This document shows, one piece after another, positions 1 through 11,027 of a stretch of DNA of 45,252 nucleotides (within the stretch, counting starts at the first letter, position 1; each line of letters begins with the position of its first letter). Position numbers and translations under genes: made by a program. This DNA is from Mesostigma viride (Eukaryota; Streptophyta; Mesostigmatophyceae; Mesostigmatales; Mesostigmataceae). A model generated the notes under the pieces. The model was not told where the DNA came from. It was given only the letters and a program-made list of their open reading frames with translations, and made no database searches. The DNA lies in the NCBI GenBank assembly GCA_009746045.1, contig RPFO01000778.1, forward strand, positions 1 through 45,252, written 5' to 3'.

Positions 1-365
1 CTCATTATGTCGTTCACGTGCATTGAAGTCGCCCGTCCACCTTCTCGAGGAGTTATCCGCCCAATACGAGCTCGACGTAATCGATGAGGATGCGGGCGAA
101 GTCCTTGGCGAACGGGATCGGGGGGGTGTACATGAGCGAGGCGCCGAAAGCGCACACCTCGATGTAGGCCATGACCCTGGTTGATTAGGGTTACCCGAGC
201 GGGCAGCTTGAACTCGACCGACTGCCCGTAGCCGACCGATGCCGGCGGACTGGGTGACCTCGGCGGTCCTCCAGGGGCTAGTTCTGTTGGCGCGGGTACA
301 CGGTCATGAAGAAGTGACCTTCGGGGTTCCACGATGAGCGACACGTCTTGCTGCCCTTCGCGCGC
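1..365 (-). pseudogene. Decayed fragment of a major capsid protein gene
   Basis: Reading leftward, the conceptual translation follows the N-terminal part of the intact MCP at 9258-10921: a match to its NPEVTFWKTVYPRHTN block (here NPEGHFFMTVYPRQQN followed by a stop), then a match to LYVEMGRV, then a block ending IDYVELVLGG that parallels IDYAELTIGG. Nucleotide blocks such as gcttgaactcgac and ggcgcgggtacac are shared in the same order. In-frame stops and frame changes break it several times, and not only in homopolymers, so unlike most broken genes here it looks truly dead. It may continue beyond the left edge. Confidence 0.8.
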
Positions 366-378
366 GGAAGTGAGACCA

Positions 379-3300
379 TTAGTGTCTTGGTCGCATCTTT
401 CCGCATAGCACGGGAGCCCCGGTGGTGTATATATAGATTCTAGACGTTATTTTTTTGCCTGAGTCAGGCTCAACATTAGGGCATAAGCTCTCCAAGCCTG
501 ATACGATTACACGCGCGCACACTGAATGGCTGGCTACGCTAGGACGAGGGCCCACGGGCGCGATATTCCCCCTGGTACTCCCGCTGAACTCGCTGGCGGA
601 GTACGCGAACTGGTCGGTGTCCACATCCAGCACGAGGAGGCCGGCGCCCAGAGGGGATGGCCATGTGCGGTTGTAAACCAAGCGCATCACCCCATTCGAA
701 CTCTTTGCGACCTCGCCCACGGGGGCACGGGGGTGATCCTATTGGTCTTGAAGTCGAAGTGCCGGAGCCGCACGTCCGAGGCTGTGAACCCCGTTATGGA
801 CTCGACCGAGGGCACAAACCGGACGGCAAAGCGTTCTGGCACGTACGTGTCCAGACGCTCGCCCGCGTCGGCGCCGACGAAATCGATGTCGGAGAAGAAC
901 GGCCGCGGGGCGGGCAGCACCACCGTGTGTGTGCCGAACGCGTGCCTCTCCGCGGGATCGCTGTTGACGACCGTGAACGCCAGCCCGTCCGTGGGGGCGC
1001 CCATCGGGTTTACCGGGGCCAGAGTGAGCGTGCGCCTGGCGGTGGCGGGCGCGCTGGGGAAGCCGCTGCAGGGAAGCGTGTGGGTATGCTTGTCTGTGGA
1101 GGACACCCAGTCCCCGGTTGCGAACCCGAGGATGGGGGTGTTTCCCTCAGCCACTCTCAGCCCGATCTTGCTCTTGTCGATGGTGACCGGCTTGGAGGTG
1201 TAGAGGACCAGGTCGAACAAGCTTGTCAGGGCGGACGGCGCGGGCCCAACCAGCATGCCGTCGGGCTTCGTCTTGAACGCGTACAAGTACGAAAAAACGT
1301 CCGTCTCTCCTGCCCCCCCCGTCCCGCCCGTGCCCCCTGTTCCGCCCGTCCCGCCTGTGCCCCCCGTCCCGCCTGTTCCCGTCCCGCCCGTCCCGCCTGT
1401 GCCCCCCGTCCCGCCTGTGCCCCCCGTCCCGCCTGTTCCGCCCGTCCCCCCCGTCCCGCCCGTCCCGCCTGTGCCCCCCGTCCCGCCTGTTCCGCCCGTC
1501 CCCCCCGTCCCGCCCGTCCCGCCTGTGCCCCCCGTCCCGCCTGTGCCCCCCGTCCCGCCTGTTCCGCCCGTCCCCCCCGTCCCGCCCGTCCCGCCTGTGC
1601 CCCCCGTCCCGCCTGTGCCCCCCGTCCCGCCTGTGCTTCCCGACCCGACGAATTCTACGATTCCCGAGACGGAATCGGGGAACGTGACAGAGTCGATGCT
1701 GAAACACCGAGGCGGGATCGTGAACGTCAAAACCGTGTTTCCGCTGCCAGCCAGGTCCACCCCCACCCGCTGCAACTTTGCGGCAATGTCTCCGAGGTCG
1801 ATAAGGAGCTTGTTTTCTCCGTCCACTTTTGTCAGAAAACCGTCCGTAAATCGTTTCGTCACGCCCAGTCGTGTGGCTTCCCATGCGACTCCGGTAGGTG
1901 CTAACTGCAGTTTCGAGATGGGAAGATTAAACCCCAACTCCAGGAGCACACTCGCACCGTGAACAGGTTGATCGTATTGGAGTCGCGGCAAAGGGGCGGC
2001 GACATCGACTGCCACCTCTCGGCGGACATTGATCGTTGAGGGGGGTATCTTATCTGCAAATATCCATTTGCCTGTCCGCAGCCCCCTATTCCACATGTAC
2101 GGAAGGTACCTGACGATCCCACCCCCATCCAGCAGCACGCCGCTGCCAGAGGACGCGGCGAAGTCCCAGGTCATCACGATGTCGCGGGGGATTCCCACCC
2201 CGTCCAATTCGATCAGCCCGCTTGGAAGCGTCACGCGGATGTTGTTGTGATCCAGGGACATGATCTGGATGACGACATCGGGGTCGCCATACCGTGCTAG
2301 CTGCTTGATATTTCCCAAAACGAAGCGGGCCGTGGTGGCCCCCCCTGCAACATAGAAGGTGTCCACTTCAGGGGCACACGCCACCGGCGTGTTCTCCAGC
2401 GCCCACTCAAAAGTGTTAACCTCGGCACCCCTTGAGACAGTGCGGCCTGCGGGGGGCGTTTCAAACTGCAGTTCAAGCACGACCTCGGCATCAGGACGAG
2501 ATGTGTAAATGGACTTCCAGTCACTCACCGGTGTGTTCAGGGACCATACACCGTCGGCACCTTTGGAGGCAGCGGGCACTGTTCCGTACAAGGCGCCAGT
2601 TGGAGATTGGAAAACCAGGTAGGCACTTGACAGGGACGTCGAAAGGTCTTGGATCGTGCCTGTTGGCGCGGGGGACGTATCAAAGTTCCAAGTCATGCGC
2701 ACGTCTTTGTTTATGGCCACCCCCTCCACTTCTAAGAGTCCCGCGGGAAGGGTCACGCGGATATTGTTCACACTAGTCAACACGTCCACGCCGTTTTCGG
2801 ATGAAAGAGCCTTGATGTCACCCAGGCGAAGGTACGCTGTTGTGATCGCGCCCTTGCCGGTGCCAGTCGTTTCGAATGCGTCCACCCCTGGAGCCATGGA
2901 CACATTGGACGCCATCAGGTCCCATACGAATGCCTGGACGCTTCCTCTCGATACGGTGCGCACGGTAGAGAACTGGAGCGCGAGAATAACATTGCTCGAG
3001 GTCCAGCTCGTCTTCCATTCGTACACATGCGACGTCAATGCCCATTTGCCGTCCGCCCCTAACGAGGCCGCCGGAACTCGGGCGCGGACATCCTTGTCGT
3101 CCGTGGGGGACACGAAAAGAAACCAAGCGGCGGTCAGATGGGGGGCTAGGTCTTCTATTGTGCCGTCCGTGACAGGCTCCTCGGGGGGACATCAACTATG
3201 TCGACAAACGACAGGCGTGCGGACGCGGTGATTGCCCTGTTGACCACGACGCCGTCCAGGGAGTACGAACCCGCCGGTATCGTGAAGGTGAAGAGGTTGG

Positions 3301-5684
3301 GGTGGTCCCCCGGCTGGTCCATTAACCACCCCCCCGGGGCGTCCCGAATGGTGTTGTAAACGTATCCCAGCATGAATATGAGTGACGACTTTGGCGCGTT
3401 TTCGTTACCCTCGGAAAACGCGGCGCTAACTTGAAGCGGAACTCCATCCACGTCAGCCGCAATGGACAGGGACGCCAGATTTGCCCGACCAATCCGAGCA
3501 CCGGACGCGCCCCATGGTACGCGAAGGAACAGTGACACCATTTGTTCTTGAACTCCGAAGTGACTTCCACCGGAAGCATCCCCCCCGCACCCACGGCGGC
3601 GTCTGTCTTCCAGCTGCTCGCGTACCAAGACCCCTCTGTCACTCCGAGGTCGGATATCGTCCCGACCGCCTGGGGTGCTTTGGGTTCGAACGACAAGCGC
3701 GACGAACCGGTGATGGCCTTGTCGACCACCACACCGTCCAGGGTGTACGACCCTGCCGGTATCGTGAACGTGATGAGGTTGAGGTGGTCACCCGGCTGGT
3801 CCATGAGCCAGCCACCCGGGGCGTCCCGAACGGTGGTGTATACGTAGCCGAACATCAAGAAGATAAAGGAATTCCTTCCGTTTTCTCTATCAACGCCCTT
3901 TCTATAGGCTACGGTAGCTGGAATCGGAATGCCATCTACGTCCGCGGTGACGCCTATGGTCGAACTCGTTGGTGTGATCCGCGCATCATGGTGTGATGCG
4001 CCCCATGCGCCCCATGGTACGTCTAGGACCAACATCACAGAACGATCCTTGAACGCGCTCACATCCACGACCGGGAGCAATCCAGGCCCGCTCCCCATGG
4101 CATCTATGTTCTCGTTAGTACCCACATGCCAGGACGCCGCGGTTGCTCCGAGGTCGGCTATCGTCCCGACTGCAGGGGGTGCTTCCGGTTCAACCAACAA
4201 GCGCGACGAACCGGTGACCGCCTTGTCCACCACGACACCATCAATCGTGTATGAGCCCGCTGGTATCGTGAACGTCAGGAGGTTCGGGTGGTCCCCTGGC
4301 TGGTCCATGAGCCAGCCACCCGGGGTGTCACGAACGGTGGTGTATACGTAGCCGAATATCACGTCGACCAAGGAATGCCTCCCCCATGGTCCTGGTCTGT
4401 CATACCCTACTCTAAAGCTAACGGTAGCTGGAATCGGAATGCCATCTACGTACGCGGTGACGCCTACAATCGAACTCGTCGGTGCGATCCGCGCGCCTGA
4501 GGTGCCCCATGGTACGCTCAGAGTCAAGGTCACAGAACGATCCTTGAACGCGGATCCTGAAGCGCTCACATCCACGACCGGGAGCAATCCAGGCCCGCTC
4601 CCCATGGCATCTGTCGTCCATGTACCCACATACCAGGACGCAGCGGTTGCTCCGAGGTCGGCTATCGTCCCGACTGCCTGGGGTGCTTCGGGTCCAACCA
4701 ACAAGCGCGACGAACCGGTGACCGCCTTGTCCACCACGACACCATCAATCGTGTACGAGCCCGCTGGTATCGTGAACGTCAGGAGGTTCGGGTGGTCCCC
4801 TGGCTGGTCCATGAGCCAGCCACCCGGGGCGTCCCGAACGGTGGTGTATACGTAGCCGAACAAGACGCTGACCAAGGAATGCCTCCCCCATGTTCCTGGT
4901 CTGTCATACGGTCCTACTCTAAAGCGAACGATAGCTGGAATCGGAATGCCATCTACGTACGCGGTGACGCCTACAGTCGAACTCGTCGGTGCGATCCGCG
5001 CGCCTGAGGTGCCCCATGGTACGCCCAGAGTCAAGGTCACAGAACGATCCTTGAACGCGGATCCTGAAGCGCTCACATCCACGACCGGGAGCAATCCAGG
5101 CCCGCTCCCCATGGCATCTGTCGTCTCGTTAGTACCCACATACCAGGACGCAGCGGTTGCTCCGAGGTCGGCTATCGTCCCGACTGCCTGTGGTGCTTCG
5201 GGTTCAACCAACAAGCGCGACGAACCGGTGACCGCCTTGTCCACCACGACACCATCAATCGTGTACGACCCCGCTGGTATCGTGAACGTCAGGAGGTTCG
5301 GGTGGTCCCCTGGCTGGTCCATGAGCCAGCCACCCGGGGCGTCCCGAACGGTGTTGTAAACATAGCCGAACACGAGGATAACCGATGAAACGCGATTCGT
5401 CTCGGTGCCCAGACTAAATGCGGCGGTAGCTTGAAGCGGAACACCATCTACGTAAGCGGTAGTGAGAGGGGGGTTGCCAGTATAGTTACCAATCCGTGCA
5501 CCTGAGGTGCCCCATGGTATACTCAATATCAAGGTCACAGAACGATCCTTGAACGCCCCTCCCGAAGTGCTCACGTCCACGATTGGAAGCATCCCCCCAC
5601 ACCCACAGCATCTGTACTCCAGGTGCCTGCATACCAAGAGCCCGCAGTCACTCCAAGGTCAGAGATCGACCCCGCTTGTGACAT
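379..5684 (-). CDS. Giant modular repeat protein, probable virion surface/fibre protein
   Basis: Begins at the ATG at 5684 (MSQAGSISDLG) and runs about 1,760 residues. It has about eight copies of a ~165-residue module whose core reads DGVPLQ..., then GYVYNTVRDAPGGWLMDQPG, then a LTFTIPAGSYTIDGVVVD block. A long Gly-Gly-Thr linker follows, then a C-terminal region with a bacterial Ig-like block (residues VESITGFTASDVRLRHFD). Frame changes lie at about 5593-5598 (C6), 3540, 3183-3188 (G6) and 720-735 (G runs); module homology continues across each, so I treat it as one gene. No catalytic motif is seen. The modules suggest an extracellular adhesin or capsid fibre, which is inference. The last ~100 codons (379-720) are the least certain. 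Confidence 0.7.
1308..1641 (-). repeat. Gly-Gly-Thr coding minisatellite
   Basis: Short tandem array built of nine-base variants of cccgtcccg, cctgtgccc and cctgttccg. On the minus strand it encodes an uninterrupted GGT tripeptide repeat inside the giant modular protein, broken once by a TGTGG variant. It separates the repeat modules from the Ig-like C-terminal region and is probably a flexible stalk. The opposite strand reads as proline-rich shadows. Confidence 0.9.
3640..5640 (-). repeat. Tandem ~0.5-kb repeats within the giant modular gene
   Basis: Four to five consecutive direct repeats with a period near 505 bp; for example the block ccccatggcatct recurs near 4097, 4600 and 5107. The central copies are nearly identical in DNA while outer modules have diverged, a pattern expected from recent duplication or gene conversion. 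Each unit encodes one module of the surface-like protein. Confidence 0.9.
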
Positions 5685-5728
5685 GCTTCAGTTATAACAC
5701 CGGTGAGATTTTTTAGGATTCAGGTGTT

Positions 5729-7582
5729 TCAAATAGGAGAGATGAGATAGATGGACAGTGCCACCTCGTTGTTCACGACCTCTCCGTCCGCCGTTACAGA
5801 CCCTGGCGGGATTGTAATCGCCAACACCTGCCCGGGCCTAGTAAACATGTCGTAGCCGGCGGAGGGGTCGTCAAGGACCGTCTTGTACAACCCACCGAGG
5901 TCTATCTTTAGTCCCTGTGCGGTCGCGGTCAGGGAGGACGTCCCGAACTGTGTGCCATCTACGCTGACGGGGAGCTCGGCCTGGCCGTTGGTCACATCGA
6001 CGTTTGCGTCGGTCAGGATATTCAGTGCCAGTTCGCTGTTCCGGGCGGGCACGATCTGGTCGAGGTAGATCTCGGCCATCTCGAACAGCGGGGCAGACGC
6101 CACTGTCAGGGTGCGGAAGGGCTGCCCGGAGTTGCTGACCTCTAGTTGCAGGCTGGTGACGCCGGGCAGGGCGGTGTGGTACTCTCTTGACGGCGGGACC
6201 CCGCTGACAAGGAAGAAGCCAAAGGAGATGGCGGTAAGCGGCCCGCCGTCCACAAACACGCGGTTGGGCGGGATCTCGAAGGACAGGTACTGCACCCTCT
6301 TTGTGAACATGTCATACCCGAGGGTCGGGTGGGCCAGCACTTTTCCGTACAGGTCGCCAAATTCGACCCACACCCCCTCGGAGTCAGACACCACAGACGC
6401 CGTGCCGAACTGTGTGCCGTCCAGCCTGTACGCGACGGGCACTGCGCCCGGGGCAGCGACTGTCGCGTCTGTCTTGAGATGCACGAACATGTTTACGGAG
6501 GAGGGCGCGGCGCTGGGAGCGATTTGGCTGACGTATACGTACGTCATCTGGTAGTAGGGGGGCTAGTGACGACCTGACGGCTGATGACGACGCCCGCTTC
6601 TCGCACCTCGATCGCCACCTCGTTCAACCCCTGAATGTGGTTGACGTGGGTGGCGGTGAGCTGGGTGGCCGCCAGGAGCGTATTGACCAGGCGCAGGCGG
6701 ATGTCGACGGGGGTGGTGGCCACCGGCCTCCCTTCGATGGAGAGAGTGTATGACGGGAGAGTGAACGTCACGGTCTGGGATGGGAATGCCAACATGTCAT
6801 GTCCCTTTTCCAGGGCGGTGCGGTACAGGGACAACAGGGAGATTCTGAAGTCCCCGTTGCGGGAGGTGTAGACGTTCAAATACCCGATGTCCGCGCCGTT
6901 GACCCTGTACATGAGGGGATAGAAGGACTCGGGAGTTTCGACGTCGTATGGGATGCTGATGACGAGCGTGCAGAGGTCCGCGTCGACCAAGTCGCTCACC
7001 TCAATGGGATTGAAGACGGCGTAGTACGGGTCGCGCACAAGCTCCAAGGACTTAAAGAGGGTGCCTCCATTGTATATGTCGAGGGACGCGCGCACGATGG
7101 CAGGCACCAGGTAAGGGGGGGGACTGGGCGAGGGGGCGTGAATGTTATCGAGAACTCGGTGGGGGTGTCGATTAAGACACCGTCCACGATGTACGAATTG
7201 GCTGGGATCGCGAAGGTGAGCACTTGGTTCCTGTTCACCGCCAGCATGTCGTATTCCTTCTCGGTCAAGAGGTACCTGTACATGTATCCCAGGTGCACGA
7301 GGAAACTGCCCGAGCCCGCGGTCATGGCCATAAAGCCCATCTGCACCCCGTCCAGGTAGTACGGCGCGGTGACCACACCAGCATTCGGGGGAGAGTCGGG
7401 GTCCACACGTCCATTACAACCTTGGCTACCACATCTCCGGCGACCTGTTCGACGGGGACGCTATTCATGACGCTGATGTCCGGTAGACTGGCGAGGCGGA
7501 TGACTCGGAGAACATCACCTCTTTGGGATGTCACGTCCAGGTGGAGACCCCTCAGACCGGGTACGGCCGCGATTTGCACCAT
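5729..7582 (-). CDS. Second modular beta-repeat protein, probable virion component
   Basis: Starts at the ATG at 7582 (MVQIAAVPGLRGLHLDVTSQ) and ends at 5729, about 615 residues. It has four copies of a module related to that of the downstream giant gene: a DG-x-x-x-G strand (LDGVQMGF, VDGTQFGT), an aromatic block near Y-x-x-x-L, a YDM(F/L) signature, then an IP-x-x-S-x-x-x-DG block such as AIPANSYIVDGVLIDTP. Frame changes at about 7387-7391 (G5), 7115-7122 (G8) and 6557-6562 (G6) divide it into three open pieces, but module order is preserved across them. Same strand and shared module with the 379-5684 gene suggest duplication and perhaps one structure. Function is not recognised from motifs. 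Confidence 0.7.
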
Positions 7583-7692
7583 GTGTGTTTGGTAATGTAC
7601 GCAAAGAAAGTTTATCCACCTGTCTGACAGTGCATTGGGGGGCTTAATTTGTTTTGAAATGGAACCCGGTTCGTTATCAAGTTATGGTTTAA
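7583..7692. other. Short intergenic spacer
   Basis: AT-richer spacer between the start of the modular gene and the stop of the KilA-N gene. No ORF or clear hairpin; it must hold the promoter of the leftward modular gene. Confidence 0.4.
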
Positions 7693-7885
7693 TCAATACC
7701 GCTGAAAGTAGCTTTCATTGCAGCACATGATGTTAAGTCCCTGCAGGTGGAACTCTATGATGTCCAGCTGCTCTTCGGTGACTTCCCTCCCCTCTTTATC
7801 GAACACCACGATGACCTTCGACAGCCCGGGGTCGAAATACCGGCCATAGACCATCAGCTGGCCGATCGCGGCGGTCCAGCGCGAG

Positions 7886-7961
7886 AGTTAAGTAATGCAA
7901 TACGCATTACTTTTGCATACTTGCAAGTATGCAAAAGTAATGCGTATTGCATTACTTAACT
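7886..7961. repeat. Perfect 76-bp palindrome, copy 1
   Basis: Each 38-base arm is the exact reverse complement of the other, centred on ttgcaa near 7923-7924; single strands could form a long hairpin. It starts agttaagtaatgcaatacgc. It forms the left boundary of the tandem element. Confidence 0.95.
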
Positions 7962-8160
7962 AAAATTGGGCCGCGTGGGGAAATCCGGCGTTCCGCACAC
8001 ACCGCTCGTTACCGAGGTGACTCGATTAATTACGACTCGACTATTCCCAGCCTCCCGCCGTAATCCCTATTTCGACTTGGCCTACCCGGCCTCCGCCAAA
8101 CATAGAAATCCACAAATATTTCGACTCGGCCTCCCAGGCCTACCCGCCGCAAATATTTCC

Positions 8161-8211
8161 GTGCCTCCGAGAGGATTCGAACCCGGTACCCCAGGAGCGA
8201 ACGCCAATCTT
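8161..8211 (-). other. tRNA 3'-half-like segment in the mobile element, copy 1
   Basis: On the minus strand this stretch contains GGTTCGAATCC (8173-8183), an exact match to the tRNA T-loop / RNA polymerase III box B core. The T-stem pairs only partly, and no matching 5' half is present before the palindrome, so this is a tRNA-derived relic and not a tRNA gene. The same segment recurs at 8487-8537. Confidence 0.5.
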
Positions 8212-8287
8212 AGTTAAGTAATGCAATACGCATTACTTTTGCATACTTGCAAGTATGCAAAAGTAATGCGTATTGCATTACTTAACT
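8212..8287. repeat. Perfect 76-bp palindrome, copy 2
   Basis: Identical to the palindrome at 7886-7961 and placed between the two 250-bp units; a shortened 41-bp third copy closes the element at 8538-8578. Confidence 0.95.
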
Positions 8288-8486
8288 AAAATTGGGCCGC
8301 GTGGGGAAATCCGGCGTTCCGCACACACCGCTCGTTACCGAGGTGACTCGATTAATTACGACTCGGCTATTCCCAGCCTCCCGCCGTAATCCCTATTTCG
8401 ACTTGGCCTACCCGGCCTCCGCCAAACATAGAAATCCACAAATATTTCGACTCGGCCTCCCAGGCCTACCCGCCGCAAATATTTCC

Positions 8487-8537
8487 GTGCCTCCGAGAGG
8501 ATTCGAACCCGGTACCCCAGGAGCGAACGCCAATCTT
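8487..8537 (-). other. tRNA 3'-half-like segment in the mobile element, copy 2
   Basis: Identical copy of the box-B-like segment, with GGTTCGAATCC at 8499-8509 on the minus strand, next to the truncated terminal palindrome. Confidence 0.5.
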
Positions 8538-9257
8538 AGTTAAGTATGCAAAAGTAATGCGTATTGCATTACTTAACTGCGAGATCTCCTTAACCTCGAC
8601 GATCATGCGGTACCTGTGGCTGACGACGTCGGCCCTCATGCCGGTCTGGCCCACGGGGGCCTCGGCCTGGCCCTGTATCCGCGCGGCGACCCTGTCGCGC
8701 ACGTCCGCCTCACACTGGTACACGGGCTGCCTCTCCACCTCGGCGACGAGTCTGTGCGTGAGGGCGGCCATGCACCCTCGCTGGCCGGCAGCCGCGGGAG
8801 CGTTGTAGAAGGCGTCCGCCCAGTCCATGGCGGCGACGGCGAACACGGGACTGATCCAGGCCGCAACGTGCCACACTAGGGAGGGGTGCATCCACGTCCC
8901 CTGCATGGAGGGGGTGCCGCCCTGGATCTTCTCTACGAGGTTGTCCGCGGACGACAGGCCCATGTGGTCCCTCATGGCCTGGAGCAGGTCCTCGAAGGCC
9001 CGGGTCCGGGTGAAGGTCTTGATCTTCCTCTTCCCCAGCGACAGGACGTCGCAGAAGTCCTGTCCGTTGACGAACCTCGAGTGCTTCTGCACCCTTACCG
9101 TGCCCTGCGCCGGGGCGTGCTCCATTCCAAAGAAGAGGTAGGTTTCATCCTCGTCCACCACGCGGAAGAGGGGCAGCGCGCGCGCTGGGGGGGGTCCGTT
9201 TCGTCCATATCGGCGGGGGATGGACGCCCGTGATACTTGTCGTGTCAGGGCGTGGGC

Positions 9258-10921
9258 TTACGACGCGTACCGCTTGCCGCCCATCCCGTTCTGAATTTTA
9301 ACGACGTTGAAGTTCTTGGCGTACACGTGGATGGAGCCGGGGGGGAGCGCCGCGGAGGGCGTGGACTTGCTGACGAGGCCCTTCAAGACGAGCTTGACGT
9401 CATCCAGGCGCGAGAGGTTGATGGAGCCGGACGGCTTCCAGGAGTCGGGGTTGAGGGAGAAGGGGATGACGTAAACGTTGCGGTCTCCCACGCGCTTGTG
9501 GAATTGCGATCGGAGGACGGAGGAGAAGTACACGGGGTCGCGGCCGTCGCCGTGCACATTCTGGGAGTTGAGCACGAGGTTGGCGGTCGTGAACAGGTGG
9601 CCGTCGCCGCCGCCGAAAGCGGACACGGGGTTGCGGAAGGACCAGTACCCCTTGTAGTGAGACTGGATGTCTCCATCCTCCCACCAACAGTCCGGGCGGT
9701 AGAAGAAGAGCAGCTCCTTGACGGGGTGGTTGAACTTGAGGTCGATGGAGATCTGGTCGACGCCGCAGGTGACGAACTGCTGGTGGTGCTGGTACTCGGT
9801 CATGAGGTACTCGTGCGAATTGACGGCGAACTGACGCCGCTCGAAGTCGTCAAGGTAGATGTAGCGGCACATGAGCCGGACGGACAGCGAGGGAGGGGAC
9901 GCCATCCATTCCTCTCGGGAGTTGGCGACGGTGGTCACCGCGGTGGTCGCGTTCACCCCGTACCTCTCCTCGTCCGCGAGCAGGTTCGCGGGGATCTTGA
10001 ACTCGGTGTTGGCGAGAATGGTGTCGATCACGCCGGACACGGCCGCGAGTTTCATCGTGATGGTCTTGGAGGTGGAGTCGACCGTCAGGGTCACCTTGTT
10101 TTCGTACATGACGTTATCGATGACGTAATTCACGAGCGAGAGGTCCCCGTCCACGGCGACCATCTGCGCCATCTCGTTGCCGTACACCCCGCGCATGTAC
10201 AGGTTCCGCACCAGGCGGCGGAGGGCGGGCATGTCTGTCGTGCTCAGGACGGGGTTCGAGATATTCTTGTCGAGGTTTGGCTTCGTCAGGCTGAAGTGGT
10301 TGAAGATCTTGTCTGGGGTGCTGAACTTTACCTTGACCCGCACCTCGTGGTACTGCAGGGCGATCATGGGGAGGGCCAGGCCCGGGTCCTGCGTGAAGTT
10401 GAACTCCAGGGGATGTACAGAAACTGCTTGTGGTCGTTTTTGTACTGCTCCTGCACGGCGCCGTCGGTTCCGAACTTGATGGATCCGCCGTGCTGGACGG
10501 GCATGTTCTCGATGTAGCTCTGGTGGTTGGGGCGTGCGAGGGAGTCCATGATATGCAGCATGTCGCCGGTCACCCTCTCGATCTGGTATCCTCCGATCGT
10601 CAGCTCGGCGTAATCGATGAGAGCGTGGGGAAAGTCCCAGATGAAGGGGGAGAACTGGCCCGTCCACGCCCCGCAGTGTTTGACCCGCCCCATCTCCACA
10701 TACAGGAAGCACTTGGTGACGAGGTCGCCGGCACGGGGGAGCTTGAACTCGACGACCTGGCCGTAGTCGGCGACGCCGGTGCTCTGGGTGATGATGGTGT
10801 CGTCCCACGCGAAGTTGGTGTGGCGCGGGTACACCGTTTTCCAGAAGGTGACCTCGGGGTTGACGATGGTCGCGATGTCCTGCGACCCCCTCGCGTGCAG
10901 TTGCATGATCGCGGATGCCAT
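9258..10921 (-). CDS. Major capsid protein, copy 1 (double jelly-roll)
   Basis: Starts at the ATG at 10921 (MASAIMQLHARGSQD) and ends at 9258, about 554 residues, a usual size for nucleocytoviral MCPs. The N-terminus has the family signature NPEVTFWKTVYPRHTNFAWD; the middle has IDYAELTIGGYQIERVTGD and LPMIALQYHEVRVKVKF; the C-terminus has GSINLSRLDD and a final IHVYAKNFNVVKIQNGMGG block. A missing base in the run at about 10409-10412 splits the frame, and homology continues directly across it. It forms the capsomer trimers of the icosahedral shell. It is divergent from a second MCP across a 106-bp gap. Confidence 0.93.
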
Positions 10922-11027
10922 CTCCGCAGTCGGTATAGTTTGTGCGGAGAAAAAAAAAGGCCCGCCTGCGCACCGCGGCTGCGGTGGTCCCAAAAATATG
11001 TGATGCAGGTGGTAGAAGCCAGCTGCG
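10922..11027. promoter_or_regulatory. Divergent promoter between the two capsid genes
   Basis: The 106-bp gap separates the two MCP start codons. It holds an A9 tract (10950-10958) and a second A/T patch caaaaatatgtg (10993-11004) in otherwise GC-rich sequence. Both genes probably start here as late genes; the exact elements are inferred. Confidence 0.5.

Larger units (their letters stand above)
7886..8578. mobile_element. Tandem palindromic non-autonomous transposable element with GCGAG target duplication
   Basis: Structure: a perfect 76-bp palindrome (7886-7961), a 250-bp unit (7962-8211), the same palindrome (8212-8287), the unit again (8288-8537; one difference seen, near 8040) and a 41-bp shortened palindrome (8538-8578). 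Period 326 bp. The ends read AGTTAAG...CTTAACT. The flanks carry GCGAG at 7881-7885 and 8579-8583, a 5-bp target-site duplication within a KilA-N gene. No transposase is encoded; the two identical 83-codon ORFs inside are not gene-like. Near identity of the two units implies a recent event. Confidence 0.85.
7693..9208 (-). pseudogene. KilA-N domain protein gene split by a palindromic transposable element
   Basis: The probable start is the ATG at 9208, with a C8 run at 9187-9194 shifting frame; an intact frame runs from 9161. The N-terminal half carries a KilA-N block (GTWMHPSLVWHVAAWISPVF, then MDWADAF), a DNA-binding domain common in large DNA viruses and phages. The C-terminal half is broken in the middle of a VEVKEIS segment by the insertion at 7886-8578. 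The remaining C-terminal codons resume at 7885, in the frame expected if one copy of the 5-bp duplication is discounted, and end with TGA at 7693-7695. As read, the protein ends inside the element. Role: probably DNA binding or regulation, by family. Confidence 0.8.

Noticed and set aside
657-1962. Proline-rich plus-strand ORFs
   Set aside because: They are the reverse reading of the GGT repeat and flanking modules.
3183-3188. Programmed ribosomal frameshift sites in the modular genes
   Set aside because: Shifts occur in many unrelated genes, in both directions and at plain G/C runs without slippery heptamers, which fits sequence error better.
7966-8543. Two identical 83-codon ORFs in the palindromic element
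   Set aside because: The PPRGFEPG segment is the usual translation of an antisense tRNA T-arm; identity comes from the duplicated unit, not protein constraint.
7886-8578. CRISPR-like repeat array
   Set aside because: Only three palindromes with identical long units between them; spacers would differ.
9237-10517. 426-codon plus-strand ORF opposite MCP copy 1
   Set aside because: Antisense shadow caused by high third-position GC; the opposite strand carries clear capsid homology.
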